Virus record (IMG/VR): IMGVR_UViG_3300030390_001877
Span: 1-64,000 of that record
DNA: 64,000 nt
Source: a virus
Direction: 5' to 3' (one strand)
Part shown: one piece after another, positions 14,743-22,966 of the stretch
Position numbering within the stretch: the stretch's first letter is position 1
Layout of the letters: each line of letters begins with the position of its first letter
Notes under the pieces: model-generated
The model's database searches: none
The model's input: only the letters and a program-made list of their open reading frames with translations
What the model was told of the DNA's origin: nothing
Program-made: the position numbers and the translations under genes

Positions 14743-15142
14743 AATGATCACCTAATTGTAGTAAGGCACTACCCCCTAAGTAGTTGTCCCCACTTTTACC
14801 CCAAGCGTACCCCTTTAACTTTGTTCGCATAGGGTGTGTTTTTCTCTTTTCTTCAGCATAATTTATTTTCTCATCTAAATTAAACACCAACCCATAATGA
14901 TCCTGAATTAGGTTTAAAAAGTCGATATCAGCTGGCGGTAGTTTATCAAAAACTTTTCCTATACATCCTGAAAGTGTTATTATTTCAAGATGGCTTAAAC
15001 CTCTTTGATCAAGGCCGTATATGCAAGCTGGTTCAATATTCAGTTTATCCTTGCTAACTATGTTTAATAATCTTTTATTGTCTTTGTTTTTCCATTGACG
15101 ATCTGCAAAACTTTGTTTAACTTCTTTTAGTGAAATGGTCAT
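14735..15142 (-). CDS. Hypothetical protein, 135 aa
   Basis: Unrecognised soluble protein; Lys/Asp-rich N terminus, GYAWGKSGDNYLGGSALL at the C terminus. ATG behind AAGGTAATTTTAAA. Overlaps the next gene by eight bases. Confidence 0.65.
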   Translation of the reverse strand: MTISLKEVKQSFADRQWKNKDNKRLLNIVSKDKLNIEPACIYGLDQRGLSHLEIITLSGCIGKVFDKLPPADIDFLNLIQDHYGLVFNLDEKINYAEEKRKTHPMRTKLKGYAWGKSGDNYLGGSALLQLGDHYE

Positions 15143-15161
15143 TTTAAAATTACCTTATAGA

Positions 15162-15332
15162 TTATTTAATAAGTTTGAAAGTACAGTTTAAACGGTTTTT
15201 ATTAACGTTGCAATAGTCTTGTATACCTTTTAAAGCTGTTTGTTTATCCTTGGCTCTGTACTCTTCTGTACGTGATCTTTTTTCCATAGTATAAGGGCAA
15301 GTAAAATTTAACTCAAATAAAAACGTTTTCAT
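15162..15332 (-). CDS. Hypothetical protein, 56 aa
   Basis: Frame from ATG 15332 beginning MKTFLFELNFTCPYTMEKR and ending NCTFKLIK. Basic, with the array's MKT start and AAAGGTTCTATATT leader. First gene after the promoter at 15408-15435. Unrecognised. Confidence 0.6.
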   Translation of the reverse strand: MKTFLFELNFTCPYTMEKRSRTEEYRAKDKQTALKGIQDYCNVNKNRLNCTFKLIK

Positions 15333-15407
15333 AATATAGAACCTTTGTTAATTAGTGGTAGCGTTTAACTGCCTTTTAAAAATCCGTCCCCCGTTGGAAC
15401 AATGCCA

Positions 15408-15435
15408 TTATTACAAATAGTTGGTCACGTGTCAA
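15408..15435 (-). promoter_or_regulatory. Sigma70-type promoter
   Basis: Minus strand: TTGACA at 15435-15430, 16-base spacer, TAATAA at 15413-15408. Drives 15332 and the genes after it. Confidence 0.65.
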
Positions 15436-15544
15436 CAACCTTTTATAAAATAGTTTAACTTTTATAAAATAGTTTATTAAGTTTAGTAAAATAACACTAT
15501 TAGTATTAAGATCTGAAAAGTTTTAAACTATTTTAATTTATTTG

Positions 15545-15574
15545 TTGACAGGGTAAAACGTTTGCTTATATAAT
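15545..15574 (+). promoter_or_regulatory. Sigma70-type promoter, near consensus
   Basis: TTGACA at 15545-15550, 18-base spacer, TATAAT at 15569-15574. Divergent from 15408-15435; drives the gene at 15616. Confidence 0.85.
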
Positions 15575-15615
15575 GTAGGTATTCAAACAAGAGGTATTAT
15601 TTAAGGGGTTATGTT

Positions 15616-15837
15616 ATGAAAGAATTAAAGGTAGAAAGTATAGAGGATTTTTATCTAGAATCTAATCTAGGGCAAGATAAAGAATATTATGGCAAGAGAT
15701 TGTGGTTTGTATGTCCAAATTGTAAACATGAAACGTTTCAACTTGTAAAAGAGTGTGATCACCATCATGATTTCAATTTAAAGGGTTGCATTATTGGAAG
15801 TTGTTGCAAAACTGATTTTAAAATACTTTTAAATTGA
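15616..15837 (+). CDS. Small Cys/His-rich protein, probable zinc ribbon
   Basis: 73 aa. CPNCKHETF (CxxC) near residue 34 and a later CDHHH ... GSCC are probable metal ligands, so a small zinc-binding protein is likely. It is the only plus-strand protein gene in the region and has its own consensus promoter with ATG behind AAGGGGTT. Role unknown. Confidence 0.7.
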   Translation: MKELKVESIEDFYLESNLGQDKEYYGKRLWFVCPNCKHETFQLVKECDHHHDFNLKGCIIGSCCKTDFKILLN

Positions 15838-15845
15838 TTCACAAA

Positions 15846-15875
15846 AAGCCCTTGCAATTAACTTTGTGAGGGTTT
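15846..15875. terminator. Probable bidirectional terminator
   Basis: Arms AAGCCCT (15846-15852) and AGGGTTT (15869-15875) with one G.U pair. Read on the minus strand the hairpin is followed by TTTTTGTG; on the plus strand the tail is only partly T-rich. It lies right after the stop of 15616-15837. Confidence 0.6.
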
Positions 15876-16317
15876 ATACTTACTTTAACAACTTGAGAAA
15901 CAAAGCGTAACCTGTATTGAACGCAGACACTATAGTCTAAAATGGATTGCATACTCCAGCCCTGCCTGTAAGAAAATCCAACGTTATGTTATAACATATC
16001 CCCTCTTTTGAAATGTTATATTATCACAAAACAAATCCCCCTTAGAATGAATCTAATTCTCATAAAAATTTTTCCTGAATCTAATATCCGTGTGAATCAA
16101 AAACGTATCAAGACCTTTTCCTTTTCAAATCAAATACTTAGCAGGATTATTTTTGTAAACGGTTCTAAACAATTTCCCCTAATAATAACTTTTCCATCAG
16201 GTTCTCTCCTCAAAATAATCCCCCCACAGAATAACTTTTCTCGCAGAGATATACTCTCTCAGAAGCTCTCTCACGCCACGTAACACTCTTCTTATACAAT
16301 CACCCTACTTAAACTAG
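15876..16317. other. Gene-free AT-rich patch
   Basis: About 440 bases with no supportable gene. It contains the palindrome TATGTTATAACATA at 15985-15998 and ATGTTATATTATCAC at 16013-16027, both of the type seen in 5225-7014, followed by a C-rich, A-rich stretch on the plus strand. A frame at 16008-16283 is open but has no ribosome binding site. Confidence 0.6.
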
Positions 16318-16355
16318 AAAACCTCTCACAAGTAGCTTATGCTTGCAAGAGGTTT
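16318..16355 (-). terminator. Terminator of the minus-strand operon
   Basis: Arms AAACCTCT (16318-16325) and AGAGGTTT (16348-16355), T-rich on the minus strand after the stem. It lies 28 bases past the stop of the last gene, 16383-16832. Confidence 0.8.
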
Positions 16356-16382
16356 ATGTTTTGAATCAGATTTACGTCAGGT

Positions 16383-16832
16383 TTAGATTTTCTCGTATAC
16401 CGTAATCACTTTCTCAACAGGTTTCACTTCGTGAATAGTGTCTTCAATATAATCATATTCATGACCATTGAAACTATAATAAGCATATTCACAACAGTAA
16501 ATCTTACCTTTAAAAGAGAAGATCCCTGTACAGGCTTCTTGACCACCCTCACCACCGCCGTTTTGATCTAAATGTTTATAACCTATTGATTCCATATAAT
16601 CTTCTTCAAGTTTATTGTTGTAATCACGTACTTCTTGGTAAGCTGAATATTGCTTATTGTATAGTTCAGGGTCAGATTCTTTCAAAGAATACCGTGGATA
16701 AGCTGGGTACTCCTTAAAAGAATTCAATGTTACCCTAAAATCACCTTCACACATGTTAAATAACATATCAGAAATACCGCCATCATAAAATTCTAACACA
16801 TCTTCAAAAACACTCATATCAACTTTACTCAT
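16383..16832 (-). CDS. Hypothetical protein, 149 aa
   Basis: Acidic and aromatic-rich, unrecognised. A Gly-rich segment NGGGEGGQEACTG lies near residue 90. Last gene of the operon that runs from 20312; one base from its upstream neighbour. Confidence 0.7.
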   Translation of the reverse strand: MSKVDMSVFEDVLEFYDGGISDMLFNMCEGDFRVTLNSFKEYPAYPRYSLKESDPELYNKQYSAYQEVRDYNNKLEEDYMESIGYKHLDQNGGGEGGQEACTGIFSFKGKIYCCEYAYYSFNGHEYDYIEDTIHEVKPVEKVITVYEKI

Positions 16833-16833
16833 A

Positions 16834-17586
16834 TTACTCTCCTATAAAAGAATTTAATTTTCTAACAATTTCAATATTTGGACGATAGAATTTATCAATG
16901 TTTCTGATAAGATATTCTGTTGCCCAACCTTTCGTTAACGATGTAATAGTTTTCCGAACACTCCAAGGGTAAGCTTTCATCCAAGACGTTCCGTGAGGAA
17001 TAACCCACCTTTCGAATAGTATTACATGTATTTCTTCCTGAAACATCCTTATCTGTTCAGATTCTTCCATGCTGAAAAACTTCTCCTTGTCAATCAGAAC
17101 ACTTTCCCCTTCACGTAAACACTTTTCATAAACGGGACGTTCTGGAGATGATGCTACCTCATGCAGAAGGTCATGGTCATAAATGTAATCTACGTGGTCA
17201 GTGAAAAACTCTTCTTTCTCTTGCTTCAAGGATAGAAAACTCTTATCACCTAGTTCTTCTTTCCAATACTCAATCAATTTTGCAAACAGTTCTTCTTGGA
17301 TAACACATCCTTTCTTCTTCATAAACAATACATCTAAATAATGTTTATTCCACATAGGGTTATCCCATCCTAAATGAGAACACTTTATGGTGAATAAGCT
17401 ATCAGGAAGGGCATACCCTTCGGAATCAACCTCTACTAAATCAATTACGTACCGAGGTATAATTTTCAAATCAAGTCCTTTCCTCAAATGGATTTCCTCA
17501 TCACACCACATATCCAAGTCAGAAGGGGTTCTTCTGGAAAGGGAATACTTTTGTGCTGCAGTACTTCCGATGATTATTTGTTTCAC
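16834..17586 (-). CDS. Nucleotidyltransferase-fold protein (tentative)
   Basis: 250 aa. The N terminus GSTAAQKYSLSRRTPSDLDMW has the GS...DxD arrangement of minimal nucleotidyltransferases (G-S at about 7-8 and D-L-D near 23-25), with a further Asp at VIDLVEVD near 50. Such folds transfer nucleotides to proteins, RNA or small molecules. Phage members (DUF7275-like, from memory) are uncharacterised. The rest is helical. Not related to polymerases elsewhere in the window. Confidence 0.65.
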   Translation of the reverse strand: MKQIIIGSTAAQKYSLSRRTPSDLDMWCDEEIHLRKGLDLKIIPRYVIDLVEVDSEGYALPDSLFTIKCSHLGWDNPMWNKHYLDVLFMKKKGCVIQEELFAKLIEYWKEELGDKSFLSLKQEKEEFFTDHVDYIYDHDLLHEVASSPERPVYEKCLREGESVLIDKEKFFSMEESEQIRMFQEEIHVILFERWVIPHGTSWMKAYPWSVRKTITSLTKGWATEYLIRNIDKFYRPNIEIVRKLNSFIGE

Positions 17587-17661
17587 AGGGTGTCCTCCTA
17601 ATAACCTATATCCTCTGTTAATAGAATAATTTTCTACCTTATAATTATTCTCCTTATTTAA

Positions 17662-18165
17662 CTACCAAGCAAAATTACCCACATCTAAGTACACTTGGGA
17701 ATGTCTACGCAATACATTATCCCCGCTAGGGTTAGCTGGTAGAATGTCTTTATGTGTAGCACGAATAAAACCTCGCCATTGGAAACTCTCTGAACGCGTC
17801 CCTCTATGTTCATCTGCTTGTGTAAAACGTTTCCAAGTTTCGGGTTCAATAGTTGAGATAACACCATCCTTGCGGAATTCTGTCAAGGGTAATCCACTTA
17901 ACCACAAATACATAGGTAGATCTAATCTAACCAAACCCCAATCCTGAACATTGTTTACACGAGGTACATTATCATAATGCCAATTAGGTATACAGGGCCA
18001 TTGAGATGGCATTAACATATGCACCTTCACATCCCAAGTAAAATCTTCCATATTTTCTGGAAAGGATTCAAACACTAATTGATAAACATCTGGCATGTAC
18101 TTCTTCAAATCTTCATCAGATGCTCGGTGAACACCATTATGCTGTTTTGTCCAATCAATACTCAT
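17662..18165 (-). CDS. Conserved-looking protein, possible metal-dependent enzyme
   Basis: 167 aa. IPNWHYDNVPR holds an HxD pair near residue 62 and RRHSQVYLDV has a His near the C terminus. HxD...H is the metal triad of 2-oxoglutarate/iron oxygenases, and the length is compatible, but the surrounding sequence is not enough to assign it. It lies between two operon members of unknown function. Confidence 0.6.
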   Translation of the reverse strand: MSIDWTKQHNGVHRASDEDLKKYMPDVYQLVFESFPENMEDFTWDVKVHMLMPSQWPCIPNWHYDNVPRVNNVQDWGLVRLDLPMYLWLSGLPLTEFRKDGVISTIEPETWKRFTQADEHRGTRSESFQWRGFIRATHKDILPANPSGDNVLRRHSQVYLDVGNFAW

Positions 18166-18188
18166 GATTATTCTCCTATAATAATGAT

Positions 18189-18647
18189 TTAAAACAAACT
18201 CTCAACAGCAGACTTCTCTTTCTGGAAGCGTTCTTTCTCCTCAGAAATCTTATTCTCATATTGTTTTATACGGAAATCATAATGTCTTTTCAAAGACTCT
18301 CTTAAAACTCGGATAAACTCTTCGTAAGCTTCATCCCATTTACCCGATTCATAATTCCAAGAGTTAAAACCGTACTGAGATTCATTATACCAATAAGTTC
18401 TATCTGCAAACTTATAAAATTCCCCGTCAGGTAGTTTTATAAAGCTGTTAACACTCACTCCAGTATCATGACAATTTATGCTGAAAAGGAACCTATCATT
18501 CTCAATATTACCTCCTTTAGAGTGGTATTTTGTATTAGCATAGTAATGTTCTTTCAAAAGGAAACCTAACCTTAAGGAAGCCACTTTATCTTTTAAGCGT
18601 TGACATCTTTCAATGTCTTCTTCTAAACGTTTTATCACTGTATTCAT
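18189..18647 (-). CDS. Hypothetical protein with coiled-coil ends, 152 aa
   Basis: Heptad-like charged helices at residues 1-35 and 120-150 flank a compact centre rich in Tyr, Trp and Phe. Unrecognised. Its start overlaps the upstream stop (ATG at 18647, upstream gene ends at 18644). Confidence 0.7.
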   Translation of the reverse strand: MNTVIKRLEEDIERCQRLKDKVASLRLGFLLKEHYYANTKYHSKGGNIENDRFLFSINCHDTGVSVNSFIKLPDGEFYKFADRTYWYNESQYGFNSWNYESGKWDEAYEEFIRVLRESLKRHYDFRIKQYENKISEEKERFQKEKSAVESLF

Positions 18648-19255
18648 AATTTGTACTCTCCAACATCTAATTCTGTTTCAGTTGCCCAATGAATGATAAT
18701 AAACTGTTCCAAGAAATCTTCATCTGTATAATCAGATAATACTCCTGCAATATCTTCTTTCCTTTCAGGATGTTCTTCTAAGTATCGTTCCGCAGAGTTC
18801 TTACTATACCGAATAGCAGCCTTCTCAGAGACAACCACTTCATAATCACCATCCTCTCTGTGTTCAACGTAACTATAATTTTTCATAAAAACTTCTCCCT
18901 CAAACATCCACTTATGCACAACACAACCTTTATCATAAACAAACCCCCCAGTACCAACCCTTTCACGATTATCCACCTTCGGACAAGAACAATCTTTGAA
19001 ACCAAACCTATACGTCTGATAATTCTTATCGTAAGAGAATCCCCACAAGAGTTGTAACGTTGTTTCTAAAGATTCTACGCATTCTACCGCATCTTTATAC
19101 GTTTCACAATAGTAAAGAGGACGGCTATGAATAATATGAATCTTGTCCATAATAGTTTGTATTGCTGTAATTGTACTCTCTGATAAATCTCTCTGTCTTG
19201 CAAGAGAAAGGTTTATCTGTGGAGATGAGTTTTCTTTCAGGGTGTATTCTTTCAT
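18644..19255 (-). CDS. Cys/His-containing protein, 203 aa
   Basis: The middle has FGFKDCSCPKVDNRERVG and YDKGCVVH (Cys near residues 98, 100 and 119, His near 122), a probable metal-binding site. N- and C-terminal parts are helical and acidic. Not assigned to a family. Coupled to the gene at 18189. Confidence 0.7.
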   Translation of the reverse strand: MKEYTLKENSSPQINLSLARQRDLSESTITAIQTIMDKIHIIHSRPLYYCETYKDAVECVESLETTLQLLWGFSYDKNYQTYRFGFKDCSCPKVDNRERVGTGGFVYDKGCVVHKWMFEGEVFMKNYSYVEHREDGDYEVVVSEKAAIRYSKNSAERYLEEHPERKEDIAGVLSDYTDEDFLEQFIIIHWATETELDVGEYKL

Positions 19256-19258
19256 CCA

Positions 19259-19510
19259 TCACTCTCCTTGAGGAGGGATTGATAGATAAACAAAGCTCCC
19301 TTGATAATCAGAATATGTTTTCACAAGGAATCCTCTTACTTTCAAAAGTTCCTCTGTTTCAGAAAGACTTACACCTTCTGGGATAGAGAACCCTTGTTTG
19401 TTATGGGTAAACTTTGGGAAAACTTCCTTCTCCAACCAAGTATCAATGATAGTGTTTTTATCACTCTGTTTAAGTTTTAATAAGTTTTCCAAATCTTTAG
19501 CTGTTTTCAT
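19259..19510 (-). CDS. Hypothetical protein, 83 aa
   Basis: Starts MKTAKDLENLLKLKQ at 19510 behind AAGGGGAATAAT, directly after the stop of the upstream gene; the frame extends further upstream but without a suitable site. Helical first half, strand-like second half; unrecognised. Confidence 0.7.
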   Translation of the reverse strand: MKTAKDLENLLKLKQSDKNTIIDTWLEKEVFPKFTHNKQGFSIPEGVSLSETEELLKVRGFLVKTYSDYQGSFVYLSIPPQGE

Positions 19511-19511
19511 A

Positions 19512-20012
19512 TTATTCCCCTTTAAACTGACTACTATTTTCACAAAAGTCATACACTAACACAAAATCCTTATAATCACAATCATTGTGATCATAGTATA
19601 CATCCCCAAAAGATTCTAATGCAATAGCAACTTGATTCATAATAGAATGATTTTTACCCCAGTGTCCTATAGAGAAGATTATTTTATCTCCTTCAAAGGT
19701 ATCTTCGTAATCACAAGAACAGTTTGGGAGGATATTTAAAACACGTTTAGGATCATCACCACACCCAAAAATAATCTCTACGCAGTCCATATTATAAGCC
19801 TGTAATTTAACTCCGTTCGTGAATAATTCTGCTTGTGCTTTATAATCTTCTCCCCAAAGAAACTCTGCACGACTATTAGCCTCTGTGTTATTCTGCCAAT
19901 AACCGTCAAGTTCTTTTCTCACCCAAACATTTAGTTGTTTCACAACAGCATTAACAACATCTACAAATTTATCTTTCCCACATGTAACAAACATTTTCGA
20001 ATCTACTGACAT
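19512..20012 (-). CDS. Hypothetical protein, 166 aa
   Basis: Acidic, with several Cys (GCGDD, NCSCDYED) that may bind metal. Unrecognised. ATG behind AGGAGAATAAT. Confidence 0.7.
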   Translation of the reverse strand: MSVDSKMFVTCGKDKFVDVVNAVVKQLNVWVRKELDGYWQNNTEANSRAEFLWGEDYKAQAELFTNGVKLQAYNMDCVEIIFGCGDDPKRVLNILPNCSCDYEDTFEGDKIIFSIGHWGKNHSIMNQVAIALESFGDVYYDHNDCDYKDFVLVYDFCENSSQFKGE

Positions 20013-20021
20013 ATTATTCTC

Positions 20022-20312
20022 CTATTTGTAAAACGGACTTAAATACCTATCAACAACAATACTCTCTCTCAAAATAAAAATAATCTTCTTCAACTGACTA
20101 TGCTTTTTGACAATATTACCTTCTTCATCTAACCAAGTCAAACCTTCATAAGAAGACATGTGTTGTTTAAAGTTGTGTTTATTCAAATCTTCACATGTAA
20201 AACGAAAATCTCTTTTCCAATTGAATAACTTTGATAACAGGTTGTCTTCTAAAGTATAATTAACTTCGAAAACACCATTTTCATTTGATGTACAGTAACC
20301 GTAAGACTTCAT
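20022..20312 (-). CDS. Hypothetical protein, 96 aa
   Basis: Unrecognised. First gene of the operon 20312-16383, behind the promoter at 20390-20418, with ATG preceded by GAGGAGGTTATT. Confidence 0.7.
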   Translation of the reverse strand: MKSYGYCTSNENGVFEVNYTLEDNLLSKLFNWKRDFRFTCEDLNKHNFKQHMSSYEGLTWLDEEGNIVKKHSQLKKIIFILRESIVVDRYLSPFYK

Positions 20313-20351
20313 AATAACCTCCTCGTAAAATTAATACTCTTATAAACAGAA

Positions 20352-20418
20352 ACACCCTCCAAGAGATGTTCTCTGTTTCGATAGAGTTAATCTTACTGGA
20401 GGGTTGTTTGTTTGTCAA
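20352..20418 (-). promoter_or_regulatory. Promoter nested in a terminator hairpin
   Basis: Minus strand: TTGACA at 20418-20413, 17-base spacer, TAAGAT at 20395-20390, then seven bases and ATCGAAACAG at 20382-20373. The spacer holds ACCCTCC (20403-20397) and the leader holds its complement GGAGGGT (20361-20355), followed by GTTTCTGTTT. RNA coming from upstream contains both arms and can form a terminator; RNA started here lacks the 5' arm. Confidence 0.7.
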
Positions 20419-20460
20419 GAGGGAAAATTGAATAAATCAAGTTGTTTTGTGGGAAATTAA

Positions 20461-20649
20461 TTATTCTTTTACCCAATTAGATAATCTCTGGGTGAATTTT
20501 GTTAAAGTGTTGTTTAATTTACCCTCAATACTTTCTGAAAGCCATCTTACTACTGTAAAAGGTGTTACTAAAAGTACACTCACTATAGCAACTACTAACC
20601 AGATATAAAACTTCCAATTTAAAACAGGTTTAAGATTTAGATTTGGCAT
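20461..20649 (-). CDS. Small membrane protein, 62 aa
   Basis: One strong transmembrane segment at about residues 13-35 (FYIWLVVAIVSVLLVTPF) and an amphipathic C terminus. ATG behind GAGGGGAGAGTAG; overlaps the upstream gene by 20 bases. Unknown role. Confidence 0.7.
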   Translation of the reverse strand: MPNLNLKPVLNWKFYIWLVVAIVSVLLVTPFTVVRWLSESIEGKLNNTLTKFTQRLSNWVKE

Positions 20650-21013
20650 CTACTCTCCCCTCAAAGAATTTGAATTGACAAGGTGTTATTAAATTGTATA
20701 TTCCCTCTTTACAACTTAACCCTCCTTGTTTGTTTATATACCCTTCAAAGGTGTCTTCTTCAGTTAGACAACTATATAGCAGATGGCCTCCAGATTGGCA
20801 CGACTTAATGTAACCTTCTCTGTCTATGAGCTTAAACACTCTTAATAAAGGTCTTTTAAAACGTAACTCTTTTGGTCGAGGAGGTATCCCCTCTTTACGT
20901 AAATACTCCCCGATAGAATTATATCTTGGAGTAGATAGACAATTCCACAAGGCTGCGCTTATTAGGATTAAAGCTGTTAACCCAAGTGCTGTGTATAAGA
21001 TTATGTAACCCAT
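20630..21013 (-). CDS. Membrane-anchored protein, 127 aa
   Basis: An N-terminal transmembrane helix (ILYTALGLTALILISAALW, residues 4-23) is followed by a soluble domain with several Cys. Unrecognised. Overlaps genes on both sides. Confidence 0.7.
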   Translation of the reverse strand: MGYIILYTALGLTALILISAALWNCLSTPRYNSIGEYLRKEGIPPRPKELRFKRPLLRVFKLIDREGYIKSCQSGGHLLYSCLTEEDTFEGYINKQGGLSCKEGIYNLITPCQFKFFEGRVDAKSKS

Positions 21014-21273
21014 TATTCAAGCTCCGTTGAAAGATCCCACATTACTTGAATAAGGTCAGGTTCTTCATGATAATCTCTGAACCACTTCAAAACACAACCA
21101 GAAGAGTTAACTGTTTCTGATGCGCCTTTTATCAAAGATGTTATCTTATCCTCGGGAATATTTAAGTCACTCTCCAAATCTTTAATTTTATAAGATAACA
21201 ATTCTTCTTCTAAAGCTTCCACTTTACCTTGTAGTTTATCTATTAAGTAATCTCTGTAATCTTCTTTTATCAT
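21013..21273 (-). CDS. Coiled-coil protein, 86 aa
   Basis: Residues 10-45 form a Leu/Glu/Lys heptad-like helix (LQGKVEALEEELLSYKIKDL). Acidic, unrecognised. First gene behind the promoter at 21314-21342. Confidence 0.7.
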   Translation of the reverse strand: MIKEDYRDYLIDKLQGKVEALEEELLSYKIKDLESDLNIPEDKITSLIKGASETVNSSGCVLKWFRDYHEEPDLIQVMWDLSTELE

Positions 21274-21313
21274 TGTAGTATCTCCCGAAATAATACCCTA
21301 AATTGTTGAGTTG

Positions 21314-21342
21314 ATATTACTTTATTAAATATCTTCTGTCAA
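21314..21342 (-). promoter_or_regulatory. Sigma70-type promoter inside an inverted repeat
   Basis: Minus strand: TTGACA at 21342-21337, 17-base spacer, TAATAT at 21319-21314. Inverted repeats AGTTGA/TCAACT and GATATT/AATATC run across both boxes, so an operator is possible. Confidence 0.7.
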
Positions 21343-21345
21343 CTA

Positions 21346-21543
21346 TTATTTTAAAGTTTCGTATGTATATTCTCCTAAGTCAATACGCAATTTTAAGAAA
21401 GCTATATAATCTTCCAGAGAATACCTTTCTTGTACAGGGAGTTTATATTCTAAATAGGTGGTGTTACCTTTTACAAGTTGTTCTATTCCAAAATGTGTAT
21501 CGTTTACGAAAAGTGTAAACCCTTTGTATGTTTGTTTATACAT
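21346..21543 (-). CDS. Hypothetical protein, 65 aa
   Basis: Small protein with strands (YKGFTLFVNDTHFGIEQLV) and a helix; unrecognised. Starts one base after the stop of the polymerase-like gene, so probably co-translated with it. Confidence 0.65.
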   Translation of the reverse strand: MYKQTYKGFTLFVNDTHFGIEQLVKGNTTYLEYKLPVQERYSLEDYIAFLKLRIDLGEYTYETLK

Positions 21544-21544
21544 G

Positions 21545-22834
21545 TTAAGATTCCTTTACAATATGGCAGTTGTCACTAAAACCTAAAACATGTTCGTAAG
21601 CCTTGTGCATAGTGTCTTTTAATTCTTGTTCTTTCTCAATAGTACATCTGAAATCGTCGTGTACTTGTACTACAAGAGTTTTATGGTTCTGTATCATACT
21701 GTCTAAAACAAAGTCATTTATTTCAGCCCCAACGTTCTGTACACAATATCCTCTGTGGCTACTAAAGAACACTTCTCCAATCATATGGTGGTAGTCTAAC
21801 ATAATATCGATAACTTCTGCAGTTGGTATCATCTTAGAGGGGATTTTACCTTGTTTATGAAGTTTCTCAAGGTCCATATTTTCACTTATCCACATACTAA
21901 GTGCTCTTTTTGCCTGTGTTATATTATCACAGTTCAAGCATATAATAAAAATAGCTTTTGCTAGTTTCCTTGCTGTCTCAGGTTCATATCCATTCTCGTG
22001 TAGTACATCTAGTGTGTAAGGGTCTCCTTCCATGATTTCTTGTTTAATTGAATAGGCTATAGAAGGTTCAAAACCTTTATAATCATAGCAACAGGTAGAA
22101 TCACCACCTATGATCACCTCATCACGTTTCTCTCCACTTAATCTTTGATACTCACTCACCATTACTGATCTCCCACCATGATTGAAATCTTTGTTGAATA
22201 CTTTATATATCTGGGCATCCAACCGTGTATCTCTAAACAACACTTCTACTCCAAGACTAAACTTATTGTATCTTTTAGCATGAGCTATAGCTCTTTTGGC
22301 ATACTCATTTATTCTGTAAGTCTTTTCCTTTTTATTTTCATCCCTCAATTTAACTACATCATCTAATAAGTCAAAAGTTTCTGGTCTAACGACGTGCTTA
22401 TCGTACATTTCTTTTAGTTTATCATTAACCTTGAAATAACTTCTAGAGAATACTGTTGCAACCCATTCTTTACCAATGAATCCATAGTCCTCAACTTCTC
22501 CTCCTATAGTGAGGTCACCATAATCTTTCTGATGGAGGAATTGAAACAAAGACCTTGTGTAAGTATAACTTACTTTCCTTTTCGTGTCTCTCCCGTTAAC
22601 TATAATTTTCTTAGAATAGTTTGACTCATCCAACGTTATACCGAAAGTATCTTTTCTTGCTATAACACTTTTATTAAGATTCAGAACAAAACATCCGACT
22701 GCATTCTTTATTAACTTTCTTCTATTAACTGTTAAATTTACAAAATTACCCTTTAAATATTCTTCAAAATCTTCAATCAAAACCTCTCTTAGTTTGAATA
22801 AATATTTAGGTATTTTATGGTCTATTTTGTACAT
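21545..22834 (-). CDS. Family A polymerase-like protein lacking an exonuclease domain
   Basis: 429 aa. CCYDYKGFEPSIAYSIKQ (about residues 252-269) resembles family A motif A (DYSxxExR); a helix with GDPYTLDV then ARKLAKAIFIICLNCDN stands where motif B lies; LVVQVHDDFRC (about 396-406) is a clear motif C (VHDD/E). No DxE exonuclease motif is present and the N-terminal 200 residues are unfamiliar. Distinct from the complete DNA polymerase at 42325. Related palm proteins with D-[YF]-S-G-x-H-P in motif A are known to me only as hypothetical proteins. Template and product are unknown. Confidence 0.7.
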   Translation of the reverse strand: MYKIDHKIPKYLFKLREVLIEDFEEYLKGNFVNLTVNRRKLIKNAVGCFVLNLNKSVIARKDTFGITLDESNYSKKIIVNGRDTKRKVSYTYTRSLFQFLHQKDYGDLTIGGEVEDYGFIGKEWVATVFSRSYFKVNDKLKEMYDKHVVRPETFDLLDDVVKLRDENKKEKTYRINEYAKRAIAHAKRYNKFSLGVEVLFRDTRLDAQIYKVFNKDFNHGGRSVMVSEYQRLSGEKRDEVIIGGDSTCCYDYKGFEPSIAYSIKQEIMEGDPYTLDVLHENGYEPETARKLAKAIFIICLNCDNITQAKRALSMWISENMDLEKLHKQGKIPSKMIPTAEVIDIMLDYHHMIGEVFFSSHRGYCVQNVGAEINDFVLDSMIQNHKTLVVQVHDDFRCTIEKEQELKDTMHKAYEHVLGFSDNCHIVKES

Positions 22835-22966
22835 CTGAAATACCCCCTGAACACAAATACTTTACTATATATTATTTATTATTATCAAACACTTACTACT
22901 TTGTAACCCCTGTTTTGTCTTTTATAGTAGGAACTACTACCGCTATAACGCGGAATACAACCTTCT

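Noticed and set aside
16008-16283. Open frame of 91 codons in the second gene-free patch
   Set aside because: No ribosome binding site; begins inside the repeat motif; composition unlike genes around it.
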